The position numbers and the translations under genes were made by a program. The notes beneath the pieces were generated by a model, which saw only the letters and a list, made by a program, of their open reading frames with translations, had not been told where the DNA came from and did not search any database. Below, piece by piece: positions 55,720 to 64,000 of a DNA stretch of 64,000 nucleotides (the first letter of the stretch is position 1; each line of letters begins with the position of its first letter). This DNA is from Ralstonia pickettii. GTDB taxonomy: Bacteria > Pseudomonadota > Gammaproteobacteria > Burkholderiales > Burkholderiaceae. Location: contig NZ_JFZG01000025.1 in assembly GCF_000607165.1 (NCBI RefSeq), positions 62,001 through 126,000 on the forward strand, written 5' to 3'.

Positions 55720-56976
55720 TCAATCGTCAAAGTCCCACATCCGGTGCAGATCGAGCTGGAGGCGGCTGTCTGCCTCCAGCAGGTCGACGCGGGCGAGCCG
55801 CTCGCCAAGCAGAGCCTCAGCCAGACTACGGCGCGTTGCCAGTAGTTCAGTCAAGCCCGACTCACCTGCGCGATATGAACGGGTTGCTCTGTCGGATGCG
55901 CTTTTCTGCAGCGTAACCGCTTCCATCTGCGCTTGCGCGCTCGCTCGTTTGCCTTGCAAGTTGCCATAGAGCACGTCGAACTCGGCACCCAGCCGACGCT
56001 CAGAACCCAATCTACGCCGAGCTGCCGCTTCCGCATCGGCCGCCGCCGCAGCAGCCGTTGAGCGCCGATGCGCCGAACCGATCGGCATGGCAACGCTTAC
56101 GCCCATGATGCGTTCCGCACCGCCGCGCTCCACCGTAACAAACATGCCGACGGTCGGGTCAGGCCGACGCTCCAGATCTGCACGCTTGGCCATTTGTTGT
56201 GCCTGGGCCTCTTCTGCCATCGCAAGACGGTATTCGTGGCTGTCTTGAATGTACTGTGTCCGTAATCGATCTGGTGGATCTTGCGGCAATGCAGGCAGCG
56301 CGGTGTCGGGGCCAGACGTGGGGTGGCCCAACCCCGGAAACCGGGCTTGCAGCTCCGCCTGCGCCGTCTGTTCCGTAGCAACGGCTGTCGCCAGCGCAGC
56401 TTGCGTGCGCGCCCGATCGGCGGCGGCCAATTCAGCATCCAGGCGAGAGGCATCGCCCAGTTGCACCCTCCGGGCAGTCAGCGCCGCCAGATCAGTGGCC
56501 GCTTTGGCATTCTCCTGCGCCGCCTGGCGTGCCTGCCCTGCACGCACGGCGGCAAACCAGAGTGCCAGAATCTGGCGCGATGCCTCGTGGCGCGCATCCT
56601 TGACGGCCAGCTGCCCAGCCTCGGCGGCGGCATCGGCAAGCTGCCCATCGGCCTGAGCTTTGCCCCAAAGCCGCAACGGCCGCTCCACAGCGATCTGCCC
56701 TTCGGCATGGCGCTCTGAGGGGTCGCGTACCTGGCGCCCTTGGCCAATTGCGCGCACCACAGTTTCCGCTGTGCCAGCGCGGATGCCTTCTGCCCGAGCC
56801 AGTACGGCATCGCGGCGGGCCTCTGCCGCAAGCACGTCAGGCGACTGCGCGACGGCCTCGCGCACTGCGCTCTCCGCCGGCAGATAGGTCGGCGGGATTT
56901 GCGCTTGCGCTGCGGCACTCCAAAGCAGCATCGCGCTAGCTCCCGCCAATACGATGCGAAACAGGTCCAACCTCAT
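55720..56976 (-). CDS. czcC: Outer-membrane factor of RND metal efflux (CzcC/OEP family)
   Basis: A 418-residue TolC-like protein with a Sec signal (about 1-25, ending AQA). Two long coiled-coil halves (Ala/Arg/Glu-rich, about 40-190 and 240-400) carry the OEP repeat, for example SPDVLAAEARRDAVLARAEG and RSYRAGESGLTELLATRRSLAEA. GGGAG lies seven bases before the ATG, and its start overlaps the RND pump stop by four bases (ATGA). It forms the exit duct of the CzcCBA-like complex. Confidence 0.9.
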   Translation of the reverse strand: MRLDLFRIVLAGASAMLLWSAAAQAQIPPTYLPAESAVREAVAQSPDVLAAEARRDAVLARAEGIRAGTAETVVRAIGQGRQVRDPSERHAEGQIAVERPLRLWGKAQADGQLADAAAEAGQLAVKDARHEASRQILALWFAAVRAGQARQAAQENAKAATDLAALTARRVQLGDASRLDAELAAADRARTQAALATAVATEQTAQAELQARFPGLGHPTSGPDTALPALPQDPPDRLRTQYIQDSHEYRLAMAEEAQAQQMAKRADLERRPDPTVGMFVTVERGGAERIMGVSVAMPIGSAHRRSTAAAAAADAEAAARRRLGSERRLGAEFDVLYGNLQGKRASAQAQMEAVTLQKSASDRATRSYRAGESGLTELLATRRSLAEALLGERLARVDLLEADSRLQLDLHRMWDFDD

Positions 56977-59900
56977 TGTGAATCTCCCTGCCCGGCGGCC
57001 GCACGCGGCCGAGGCAACCCAAAGCGTTCAAACAGCAGGGGTAGAAGAAGCAGCGTCAGCGCAGTCGAAGAGATCAGCCCGCCCGATACGACGATGGCCA
57101 GCGGCCGCTGAATCTCTGACCCCGGCCCGCTTGCCAGCAGTAGCGGAATCATCCCCAGTGCGGTAATGCAGGCCGTCATCAGGACGGGCCGCAGGCGGTC
57201 GCGTACGCCGTCGCGCACGGCTTGCGCCATACCCAAGCCGGACTCCAATAGCGTGTTGAAGTGCGAAACCAGCACCACGCCGTTGAGCACCGCGATCCCG
57301 AGCAATGCGATAAAGCCAACGGAGGCCGGCACCGAAAGGTACTCGCCCGATATCCGCAGCGCCGCAATGCCGCCGACAAGCGCGAACGGAATGTTGGCAA
57401 CCACCAGCACTGCCTGCCGCACCGAGCGGAACGTCAACATCAGCAAGAGAAAGATTGCGCACAGGGCCAATGGGACAACCAACGCAAGGCGCGCTGCGGC
57501 GCGTTGCTGGTTCTCGAACTGGCCACCCCACACCACCCGCAATCCTTTTGGCAACGTGCCAATACCGCCGACTGCTGCCTGGGCTTCCTGCACGAAACCC
57601 GCCAGGTCACGACCGTCAACATTGGCCTGGATCACGGCAAACCGGGCGCCGTCTTCGTGGTTGATACGCACGGGCCCATCCACGCGTTCGATACGTGCCA
57701 GAGAGGTGAGCGGCCATGCTTTGCCGTCGGGTGCCGTTACCAGAAGGTTGGTCAGGTTTTCGGGCGCCTGCCGCAAGCCTGCTCCGCCACGCAAGATCAA
57801 CGGCGTGCGGACGATGCCCTCGGGCACCACGCCAATCCGGTCGCCCTCGATCAGGGCGCGCAGTTGCGCCTGGAGGGCGTCGCCGGAGAAGCCAGCCTGA
57901 CCGACCGCAGCGCGGTTCAGTGACACTTTCAGGTATTGCACGCCGCTGTTGCTGGGCGCAATCACCTCTGCCGCGCCCCGGATGGTGCGGACCTTGGCAG
58001 CAATGGCCTGCGCGGCTGCGTCGATGGCAGCAAGGTCGCTGCCGAACAGCTTGATGGCAACGTCGCCACGTGTGCCGGTCAGCATCTCCGAGACACGCAT
58101 CTCAATGGGCTGCGTGAAGCCGTAGATCACGCCCGGGAAGCGCTCCATCACGCGCCGGATCGCAATCGCGATGTCTTCCTTGCTGCCGCGCCACTGATCC
58201 TTGGGCTTGAGTACCAGGAAGGTATCGGTTTCGTTCAGCCCCATCGGGTCAAGGCCGAGATCATCCGAACCCGAGCGTGCGACGATCGAGCGTATTTCCG
58301 GCACCTCCTTGAGCAGCGCCTGCTGCACGCGTTGGTCCATGTCCAGCGAAGCCGTTAGCGAAACGGACGGTGCTTTCTGCAACTGCACGATCAGGTCGCC
58401 CTCGTCCATCGTCGGCATGAATGTCTTGCCGACCGACATGTACAACACCACGGCCAGCGCCAACGCCGCCCCGGCCAGGCCGAACACCGTGCGGCGATGC
58501 GTTGTCGTCCATGCCTGGATTCGCGCAAAACCGCTCGCGACCTTACGCATCAACCAGGGTGGCTCATCTGCATGCGCAAGCAAGAGCAAAGAAGCGAGCG
58601 CCGGGACCACCGTAAAGGCAATGACCACGGACGAGGCCAGCGCCAGCACGATGGTCAGCGCCACCGGCCCGAAGAGCTTGCCCTCCAGACCTTGCAGTGA
58701 CAGCAGCGGCAGGAACACGATGGCAATAATCGACACGCCCGACAGCATCGGTACCGCTACCGTTGCCACTGCATGGCGGATGACCGCACCGCGCAGGGCA
58801 GGATCGGTCTTGTGATCTTGTGCGCGCGCCATGGCCGTCTCGATGTTCTCGACCACGACTACGGCTGCATCCACGAGCATGCCCAGTGCAATGGCGAGCC
58901 CCCCAAGGCTCATCAGGTTGGCCGTCAGGCCCACATAGCGCATCAGGAGAAAGGTCGCCAGCATCGACAGCGGTAGTGTGGCCGCCACGACCAGGGCCGA
59001 CCGCACCCCACCCAGGAACAGATACAAGGTGATGACGACCAGCACGCTGGCCTCAATCAAGGCGCGAACCACAGTATTGGCCGCCCGTGTTACCAGCTCA
59101 CCGCGGTTGTAGAAGACGTGGGTCGACATGCCCTTCGGCAACTGGGGCCCTAGCGCATCCAGCCGCTCCTGCACCGCCTCGACCAGCTTGCGGGCATCGC
59201 TGCCGCGCAGGCCCAGCACCAGCCCTTCAACCGCTTCACCGTTGCCGTCTTTGCTGACAGCGCCGTTGCGGGTGGCTTCACCCAGCCGCACGGTCGCAAC
59301 ATCACCAACCGTGACCGCAGGGGCGGAAGTCAGGCTCTGCGCAGGTACCACGACAATCGCACGCAGATCATCCAGCCCGCGTATGCCACCTTCCACGCGC
59401 ACGACCCAGTGCTCGTCTCCGCGGTCCAGCCGCCCTGCCCCGTCGTTGCGATTATTGGCGTCCAGCGCCTGACGCAGTTGCTCAAGGGTGACGGAGCGTG
59501 CGCGCAACCGGGCTGGGTCGGGTGTTACCTCATAGCTGCGCACCTCGCCGCCCAAGGCGTTGACGTCGGCCACGCCTGCCACGGTGCGCAGCGCTGGCCG
59601 GATCACCCAGTCCAGCACGCGGCGCCGCTCGGCCAAGGAATAGCCATCGCCCTCCACCGTGAACATGAACATCTCGCCCAACGGCGTGGTGATAGGCGCC
59701 AGGCCGCCCACTGCGGTCGACGGCAGATCACGCGCCAAGCCGGCCAAGCGCTCCGATACCTGCTGGCGCGCCCAGTAGACGTCTACCCCCTCTTCAAAAT
59801 CGACCGTCACGTCGCTGATGCCGTATTTGGATACCGAGCGCACGATCGTCTTGTGCGGCAGGCCGAGCAGCTCCTGCTCAATAGGCGTCGAGACCCGCTG

Positions 59901-60086
59901 TTCGACCTCCTCCGGGGTCATGCCCGGCACCTTCAGCACGACCTTGACCTGCGTCGGCGAGATATCGGGAAACGCGTCGATCGGCAGGTTCAGATACGCC
60001 CACACGCCGGCCACAGCGAGCACGCCAGCCGCGATCAGCACCAGCACGCGTTGGCGCAAAGAGAACTCAATCAGGCGGGGCAACAT
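56973..60086 (-). CDS. czcA: Heavy-metal RND efflux pump CzcA/CusA family
   Basis: A 1037-residue HME-RND transporter with twelve helices and two large periplasmic loops. LPIDAFPDISPTQVKV at the N-terminus, QLPKGMSTHVFYNRG, VVLYMSVGKTFMPTMDEGD and SGGLISSTALTLLLLPLLFERFG are family signatures. Helix 4 reads ALGMLVDAAVVVVEN; the DAA triplet is of the monovalent Cu/Ag class (HME4) rather than the DGA of Zn/Co/Cd pumps, while the rest looks Czc-like. Start taken as ATG 60086 (GGGAG seven bases upstream); a GTG is one codon earlier. Its stop overlaps the outer-membrane gene. Confidence 0.93.
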   Translation of the reverse strand: MLPRLIEFSLRQRVLVLIAAGVLAVAGVWAYLNLPIDAFPDISPTQVKVVLKVPGMTPEEVEQRVSTPIEQELLGLPHKTIVRSVSKYGISDVTVDFEEGVDVYWARQQVSERLAGLARDLPSTAVGGLAPITTPLGEMFMFTVEGDGYSLAERRRVLDWVIRPALRTVAGVADVNALGGEVRSYEVTPDPARLRARSVTLEQLRQALDANNRNDGAGRLDRGDEHWVVRVEGGIRGLDDLRAIVVVPAQSLTSAPAVTVGDVATVRLGEATRNGAVSKDGNGEAVEGLVLGLRGSDARKLVEAVQERLDALGPQLPKGMSTHVFYNRGELVTRAANTVVRALIEASVLVVITLYLFLGGVRSALVVAATLPLSMLATFLLMRYVGLTANLMSLGGLAIALGMLVDAAVVVVENIETAMARAQDHKTDPALRGAVIRHAVATVAVPMLSGVSIIAIVFLPLLSLQGLEGKLFGPVALTIVLALASSVVIAFTVVPALASLLLLAHADEPPWLMRKVASGFARIQAWTTTHRRTVFGLAGAALALAVVLYMSVGKTFMPTMDEGDLIVQLQKAPSVSLTASLDMDQRVQQALLKEVPEIRSIVARSGSDDLGLDPMGLNETDTFLVLKPKDQWRGSKEDIAIAIRRVMERFPGVIYGFTQPIEMRVSEMLTGTRGDVAIKLFGSDLAAIDAAAQAIAAKVRTIRGAAEVIAPSNSGVQYLKVSLNRAAVGQAGFSGDALQAQLRALIEGDRIGVVPEGIVRTPLILRGGAGLRQAPENLTNLLVTAPDGKAWPLTSLARIERVDGPVRINHEDGARFAVIQANVDGRDLAGFVQEAQAAVGGIGTLPKGLRVVWGGQFENQQRAAARLALVVPLALCAIFLLLMLTFRSVRQAVLVVANIPFALVGGIAALRISGEYLSVPASVGFIALLGIAVLNGVVLVSHFNTLLESGLGMAQAVRDGVRDRLRPVLMTACITALGMIPLLLASGPGSEIQRPLAIVVSGGLISSTALTLLLLPLLFERFGLPRPRAAAGQGDSQ

Positions 60087-61171
60087 CACTGCTCTCCCGC
60101 CAGCAAGCCCTTGAGCGCGCCGACACCTGTCACCGCCACGCGTGTACCCGCTGGCAGGTTGGCACGGACGACGGCGATGGCGTCGTCTGTACTGGCGACT
60201 GCGACATCCTGGAAGCGGAAACCCTTGTCGGTCGCGACGAATACGCCGGGCACACCCCGCACGTAGACCAGCGCAGCCACAGGAACCCGCAGCAGGCCCG
60301 GCGCGTTTGCATTGGCCGCGCTGCGCAGCTTGAGCGTGACGTTGACGCTCTCTCCGGCACGCAGGTCCCCACGTCGCTCCAGCGACGCACGCACGCGCAC
60401 ACCAGCAGTGCCATCACCGGAAGGCGCAACACCGATGACGGTGCCGCCCGCGCCGCGTTGTGCGATCTCGACCCGGTCGCCTGGGGCCGGCACCGGTATG
60501 TCGCGTCCAACGAGCAGGTCCAGCTCCAGAGCCGCCGGATCAACGATCCTGAAAAGCGGTGCCGCCGCGTCTACTCGCGCCCCCGGAACGGCGTTGACTT
60601 CGGACACCACACCGCCACGGCTGGCAACCAATTGCGCCTCACCGCCCGCGCCGCTGAATGCGATGCCTGCGGAGGCCAGCTCTGCCCTGCGCGCCTTGAC
60701 CATGGCGCTGGCTTCAGCGGCCCGCGCCTGCGTGGCCTGCCAGCGGCTTGCAGCGATGATGCCGTCGTCGTACAGCGCCTTGTCGCGCGCGAGCGACTGC
60801 TGCGCGAGCCGCGCCTGGGAGTTGGCTTCCGTCAGTGCGCGGCTGGTTTCGAAGAGCTGCGGGCTCAGAAAACCGGCCAGCGGCTGGCCCGCCCGGACGG
60901 TTTGCCCGACCGACACCAACACCCGGGGCACCATGCCCGCGTATGGGGCAGCCACCACATATTGTGCATCTGGCTTGAAGACGACACGCGCATGCGTGCC
61001 GACCTCCAGCCCTGAAGAAGCGGCGACTGGGCTGAAGCGCACGCCGAGGGAGCGCGCCTGCTCAGCCGATAGCGGCACCACCTGGGGGCCTGCTTGGGCA
61101 GCGGCCTGCTCAAGGGGAAACGCGATCAGCGCAATACACGCACTGGCCGCGACGATTCGTTTGAAAGACAT
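60086..61171 (-). CDS. czcB: Periplasmic adaptor of RND metal efflux (CzcB family)
   Basis: A 361-residue membrane-fusion protein with a Sec-like N-terminal segment. ATG at 61171 has GGAG six bases upstream; a TTG four codons earlier is less likely. Lipoyl halves (YAGMVPRVLVSVGQTVRAGQPLAGF and ASRGGVVSEVNAVPGARVDA) flank a coiled-coil hairpin (about 105-165). No N-terminal His-rich segment, as some CzcB proteins have, is visible. Its stop overlaps the czcA ATG by one base (TGATG). Confidence 0.9.
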   Translation of the reverse strand: MSFKRIVAASACIALIAFPLEQAAAQAGPQVVPLSAEQARSLGVRFSPVAASSGLEVGTHARVVFKPDAQYVVAAPYAGMVPRVLVSVGQTVRAGQPLAGFLSPQLFETSRALTEANSQARLAQQSLARDKALYDDGIIAASRWQATQARAAEASAMVKARRAELASAGIAFSGAGGEAQLVASRGGVVSEVNAVPGARVDAAAPLFRIVDPAALELDLLVGRDIPVPAPGDRVEIAQRGAGGTVIGVAPSGDGTAGVRVRASLERRGDLRAGESVNVTLKLRSAANANAPGLLRVPVAALVYVRGVPGVFVATDKGFRFQDVAVASTDDAIAVVRANLPAGTRVAVTGVGALKGLLAGEQ

Positions 61172-61468
61172 GCCTGACTCCAATCCTCGGAGGCAGCGCC
61201 ACGGACGCTACCTCTGATTGCCGCGCATACGCGAGCGACCTAAAGATCAACCGTCGCTCAGCATTTCCATGCGACGCGAACGACAAACTCTTACGGTGGA
61301 TGGCCGATGGAAGTGGAGTTGCTACCACCGCGTAGCGTCAGGCGTGCGCCATGAATCAGAAGACAACACTTCTGACACATTCATCATCGCCAATGCAGAC
61401 ACGAGAGGCTTGTTGCAAGTCAACAAGTTGCGGAGCAACCCGCCCGCCGGCCGTCAACCGGGTACGGA
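61172..61468. other. Intergenic region upstream of the RND operon
   Basis: About 300 bp. It presumably carries the promoter of the leftward RND operon. No gene, strong terminator or clear operator was recognised. Confidence 0.4.
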
Positions 61469-61939
61469 TCAGAACTGCAGCGGAGGTGCCTGGGCAGGAG
61501 GCGGCCGATTGATGCGATCGCGCCAGCGCGCTCGAACGGGCGTTGGGCGATAGGCGGGACGAAATACTGCGGCGAAAGCAAGCGCCGCAAGCAGGAGGAA
61601 CGTCAGCGCGGATACTCCCGGCGCCGCCGCTGCCCAAAGAAATGCACCCAGGTCCGCAGGGCCAAGGGCGGGCTCGACGTCCACCTCGAAGGGCTCGTGG
61701 TTCGTCAATGCCCAGTCATGAGGGGCGGCGTCGACCGATTCCTTGATGGAAGCGCGGTGGGCAAACGGTAAAGATTGGAAATGAGAATCAACCGCAGCAG
61801 GAAGCGCGGTGTGCACGTGCAGGCCAAATTGTTTCGGTGTTCCGAGATGGCCGTGCAGAAGCGGGCTTAGCAGCTGCATCAACACGATGGTCAACAACAG
61901 CATTGCCCGAAGCGAGATGCTTGCGGTCGCACGTGGCAT
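61469..61939 (-). CDS. Small envelope protein, CzcI-like
   Basis: About 156 residues. An N-terminal hydrophobic segment (about 9-32) is followed by His pairs (LHGHLG, HVHTALP, HDW, NHEP), a second helix (about 105-125) and a Pro/Arg-rich C-terminus ending PPLQF. Small proteins of this type precede czcCBA in Ralstonia and Cupriavidus and are called CzcI, a periplasmic accessory of unclear function. The start is uncertain: a TTG at 61957 has a slightly better ribosome binding site. Confidence 0.5.
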   Translation of the reverse strand: MPRATASISLRAMLLLTIVLMQLLSPLLHGHLGTPKQFGLHVHTALPAAVDSHFQSLPFAHRASIKESVDAAPHDWALTNHEPFEVDVEPALGPADLGAFLWAAAAPGVSALTFLLLAALAFAAVFRPAYRPTPVRARWRDRINRPPPAQAPPLQF

Positions 61940-61982
61940 TTCAAGATTGTAACGCAATGTGCCTTTCGTTTAGTGCTTGATA

Positions 61983-63530
61983 TCAGCCCGCGTCCATCGG
62001 AGACAGACCCACCACAGCATGCGTCAACGCATATGCCGACGAATACTCCAGCTCACCGGACGCTTGCGCGTGAATCGTAAACAGCGGCTGCCCAACACTG
62101 ACCTGATCGCGCAGTCGCACATGCATTTCCACCCCCGCGACTTGACGCATCGGTGCGCCCGCAAGTTTTGCGATGCGCGCAAGGTGGCGGTTGTCGATGT
62201 TCGTGACGATGCCATTTTGCTCGGCAACGACGTCTCGGCGGAAGACGGCTTCTCCGGGGATGCGCAAGCCGCCCTGCGCCTCGCAAATCGCTTCGAACTT
62301 CCGCCATGCGGCGCCGCTATCCAGCAGGCCGGTTGCCATGTCGAGCCCCGTTCCGGCAACCGCTGCGCCGCAGAACTCCAGCAATGCGCTGGCGAGCAAT
62401 AAAGACCGTTCCCGCAAGTCGAAAGGCGCCGTAGGAGACCGCTCAAGTACAGCCAGAACGTCTCTGGCTTCCAGCGCGGGGCCAATTCCACGGCCAACGG
62501 GCTGCGCGCCATCCGTGCGCACCATCAGCACCTGCACCCCAAATGCCTGGGCCACGCGCTTGAGCAGCATTTCAAGGCGCTCGAGGTCTTCGACACTGCG
62601 GACTTTGGCCGTCGGGCCCACGGGCACATCGATCAACACATGCGTGGACCCGGCTGCAATCTTCTTGGAAAGAATGGACGCCACGAGCTGTGCATCGCTG
62701 TCGACGTCGAGCGCCCTTTCCACGCGAATCAGCACATCGTCCGCCGGGCTGAGGCTCAACGCCCCGCCCCACGCAAGCGATGCCCCAACCTGCCCGACAA
62801 CGCATCGCAGCTCGGCAGCGGTCAGGTTGACCCGGGTGAGCGTTTCCATCACGTCTGCGGTACCCGCCGGCGAGGTGATGGCGCGTGATGAGGTTTTGGG
62901 CAGCAGCAGCCCCGCCGCCGCACAGATGGCAACGACGATGGGGCTGGTGCGATTGCCGGGCAACCCGCCCACGCAGTGCTTGTCTGCCACGACGGCGCGA
63001 TCCCACTGCAGGCGCTCGCCCGAGTCGACCATGGCTTGTGTGAGGTCGATGGTTTCCTTGATGGTCATGCGGCCCGATGCACAGGCACTCAGGAAGGCTG
63101 CGATATGGACATCGGCGTAGCGCTCGTTCGAAATGTCCGCGATGATCTCGTGCAACTGCTTGGCGTCCAGATGCCCACCATAGATCTTGGCCCGCAAGGC
63201 GCGCAGGGACTCGAGCGACGGCGCATGCCTGACACAGATCTCGTCACCCGGGCGCGCCATCAATGCATCGACCGCGCTGGCTGACAGGCTCACCTCATGC
63301 TTTTCCAGCAGCCCCGACCCGACCAGGTTCAGCGTGGCGATCGTCGATCGCTGCCCGATCTGGACTTCCACACGGGCCTGCGCGGTAAAGCCCTCCGACC
63401 GGCAGATCGCGCTGTCCGGGTGCATGTAGATGACATGCTCCTGCCACGTGTCAATGCCAAGCGCCTTGAACCGGAGGCACCCCTGCGGCACAACGGCTGC
63501 GTCAACCGCGAGCATGGAGAGGGTGCTCAT
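61983..63530 (-). CDS. Thymidine/AMP phosphorylase-family enzyme
   Basis: About 515 residues, of the longer thymidine/AMP phosphorylase subfamily, not the roughly 440-residue DeoA type. The N-terminal ~90 residues are an extra beta domain. The conserved core has [43 protein letters not shown] (phosphate-binding region), [19 protein letters not shown] and [24 protein letters not shown] Lys in [11 protein letters not shown] and the C-terminal [13 protein letters not shown] also fit. Substrate (thymidine or a nucleoside 5'-phosphate) cannot be decided by eye. It starts 10 bp after the DUF1488 stop. Confidence 0.88.
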   Translation of the reverse strand: MSTLSMLAVDAAVVPQGCLRFKALGIDTWQEHVIYMHPDSAICRSEGFTAQARVEVQIGQRSTIATLNLVGSGLLEKHEVSLSASAVDALMARPGDEICVRHAPSLESLRALRAKIYGGHLDAKQLHEIIADISNERYADVHIAAFLSACASGRMTIKETIDLTQAMVDSGERLQWDRAVVADKHCVGGLPGNRTSPIVVAICAAAGLLLPKTSSRAITSPAGTADVMETLTRVNLTAAELRCVVGQVGASLAWGGALSLSPADDVLIRVERALDVDSDAQLVASILSKKIAAGSTHVLIDVPVGPTAKVRSVEDLERLEMLLKRVAQAFGVQVLMVRTDGAQPVGRGIGPALEARDVLAVLERSPTAPFDLRERSLLLASALLEFCGAAVAGTGLDMATGLLDSGAAWRKFEAICEAQGGLRIPGEAVFRRDVVAEQNGIVTNIDNRHLARIAKLAGAPMRQVAGVEMHVRLRDQVSVGQPLFTIHAQASGELEYSSAYALTHAVVGLSPMDAG

Positions 63531-63540
63531 GACACGCGCA

Positions 63541-63819
63541 TCAACCGGCGAACCGGAAGTGCCCGCTGTGTAGCGTGATCTCCTTGGAACCGGTCTGCTC
63601 GAACAGCATGCGTGCGACTTCTTCGATATCACTGCGGTGCACTTTGAATGCACTGAGCAGATCGTCCGACTGGCAGGAGCGCGCGCCAAAATGGTCCTCA
63701 AGGGCCTCGGCCGTGATTGCATAGCTTGCGGAGCTGCCATCGACCGACGCGCTGCATTGCAGACGCGGACCCGCTGCGCAGTATGTCGGGTCGTCAGGCA
63801 GGAACCTGATCTGTTTCAT
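63541..63819 (-). CDS. DUF1488 family protein
   Basis: A 92-residue protein beginning [16 protein letters not shown]. The ATG at 63819 has GGAGG five bases upstream, which fixes the start. The sequence fits the DUF1488 pattern: an N-terminal beta strand pair, then a helical stretch ending in the FRFAG terminus. It sits between the phosphorylase and a PRPP-synthetase-like gene with short gaps. Its function is unknown; it may be an accessory of this nucleotide operon. Confidence 0.75.
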   Translation of the reverse strand: MKQIRFLPDDPTYCAAGPRLQCSASVDGSSASYAITAEALEDHFGARSCQSDDLLSAFKVHRSDIEEVARMLFEQTGSKEITLHSGHFRFAG

Positions 63820-63848
63820 GATGGCCTCCAGATACGAAAGCGCCCTCG

Positions 63849-64000
63849 TCAAACAAGCATCTGCTTGCTCGAAGGCATGGGTAAATCAAAGATGCGTGAA
63901 ATGGCGTCGACCAGCGGCTCTGTGAGTGCAATCTGGTTCGAGGGATGCGGGATGGTGTCGCACGTGACCACCTCTGCGCTGGCGGCACACAGTTGGCTAT
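63849..64000 (-). CDS. Ribose-phosphate pyrophosphokinase-like protein (C-terminal end, partial)
   Basis: Fifty codons enter from the right edge of the window and stop at TGA 63849-63851. The reading VVTCDTIPHPSNQIALTEPLV, then AISRIF, matches the C-terminal end of Prs proteins (cf. TDTIPxP and the final helix). Canonical Prs is housekeeping; a copy beside a phosphorylase suggests a dedicated PRPP- or ribose-phosphate-linked salvage step. The rest of the gene lies outside the window. Confidence 0.75.
   Translation of the reverse strand, partial: SQLCAASAEVVTCDTIPHPSNQIALTEPLVDAISRIFDLPMPSSKQMLV

Overview
The window is high-GC DNA whose gene families (CopSRABCD, HoxN-type nickel/cobalt permease, CzcCBA, Burkholderiales-type integrases) point to a betaproteobacterium of the Burkholderiaceae, most likely Ralstonia or Cupriavidus. 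No rRNA, tRNA, replication-initiation gene or CRISPR array was seen, so chromosome, chromid or large plasmid cannot be decided here. Product calls come from reading motifs and gene order; no database search was run.

Layout. (1) 0.5-7.7 kb: copper resistance. The sensor-regulator pair copSR reads leftward and copABCD rightward, with a DUF411 metal-binding protein behind. A perfect inverted repeat lies in the divergent promoter region. (2) 8.2-12.9 kb: a leftward cluster of di-heme cytochrome c peroxidase lipoprotein, outer-membrane porin, FMN-binding protein, ApbE flavin transferase and a small membrane protein, which together look like an envelope electron-transfer module. (3) 13-27.2 kb: an accessory island. 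It holds a tyrosine recombinase next to a 13-6-13 inverted repeat; a Septu-like pair (ptuA ATPase, ptuB HNH nuclease) preceded by a hexanucleotide repeat; and a two-gene unit of a 1300-residue SMC/RecF-like ATPase and a GHKL ATPase with a C-terminal PD-(D/E)xK-like nuclease. A decayed IS481 element, a 155-residue orphan, repeats, a 28-bp dif-like Xer site and a broken ISNCY-type transposase follow. The ATPase plus GHKL-nuclease unit is the best candidate for an undescribed defence system. (4) 27.2-46.7 kb: one tightly overlapping cobalamin operon behind a sigma70-like promoter and a cobalamin riboswitch, running from cobalt uptake (hoxN) through corrin-ring synthesis to adenosylation, amidation and BluB. 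It mixes early-insertion genes (cbiX, cbiD, cbiG) with a CobN-type chelatase, and no cbiT is visible. (5) 47.3-61.9 kb: leftward export genes: an ABC exporter with adaptor, a P1B-type ATPase with a hemerythrin-like tail, cytochrome b561, and a CzcCBA-type tripartite RND pump. (6) 62-64 kb: leftward nucleotide salvage genes: a thymidine/AMP phosphorylase-family enzyme, a DUF1488 protein and the end of a PRPP-synthetase-like gene.

How it fits together. Most of the window handles transition metals: copper at the left end, cobalt import and use in the centre, divalent metal or copper efflux at the right. The island separates the electron-transfer cluster from the cobalamin operon, and an IS remnant abuts the riboswitch promoter, so the island's right edge probably lies near 27.16 kb.
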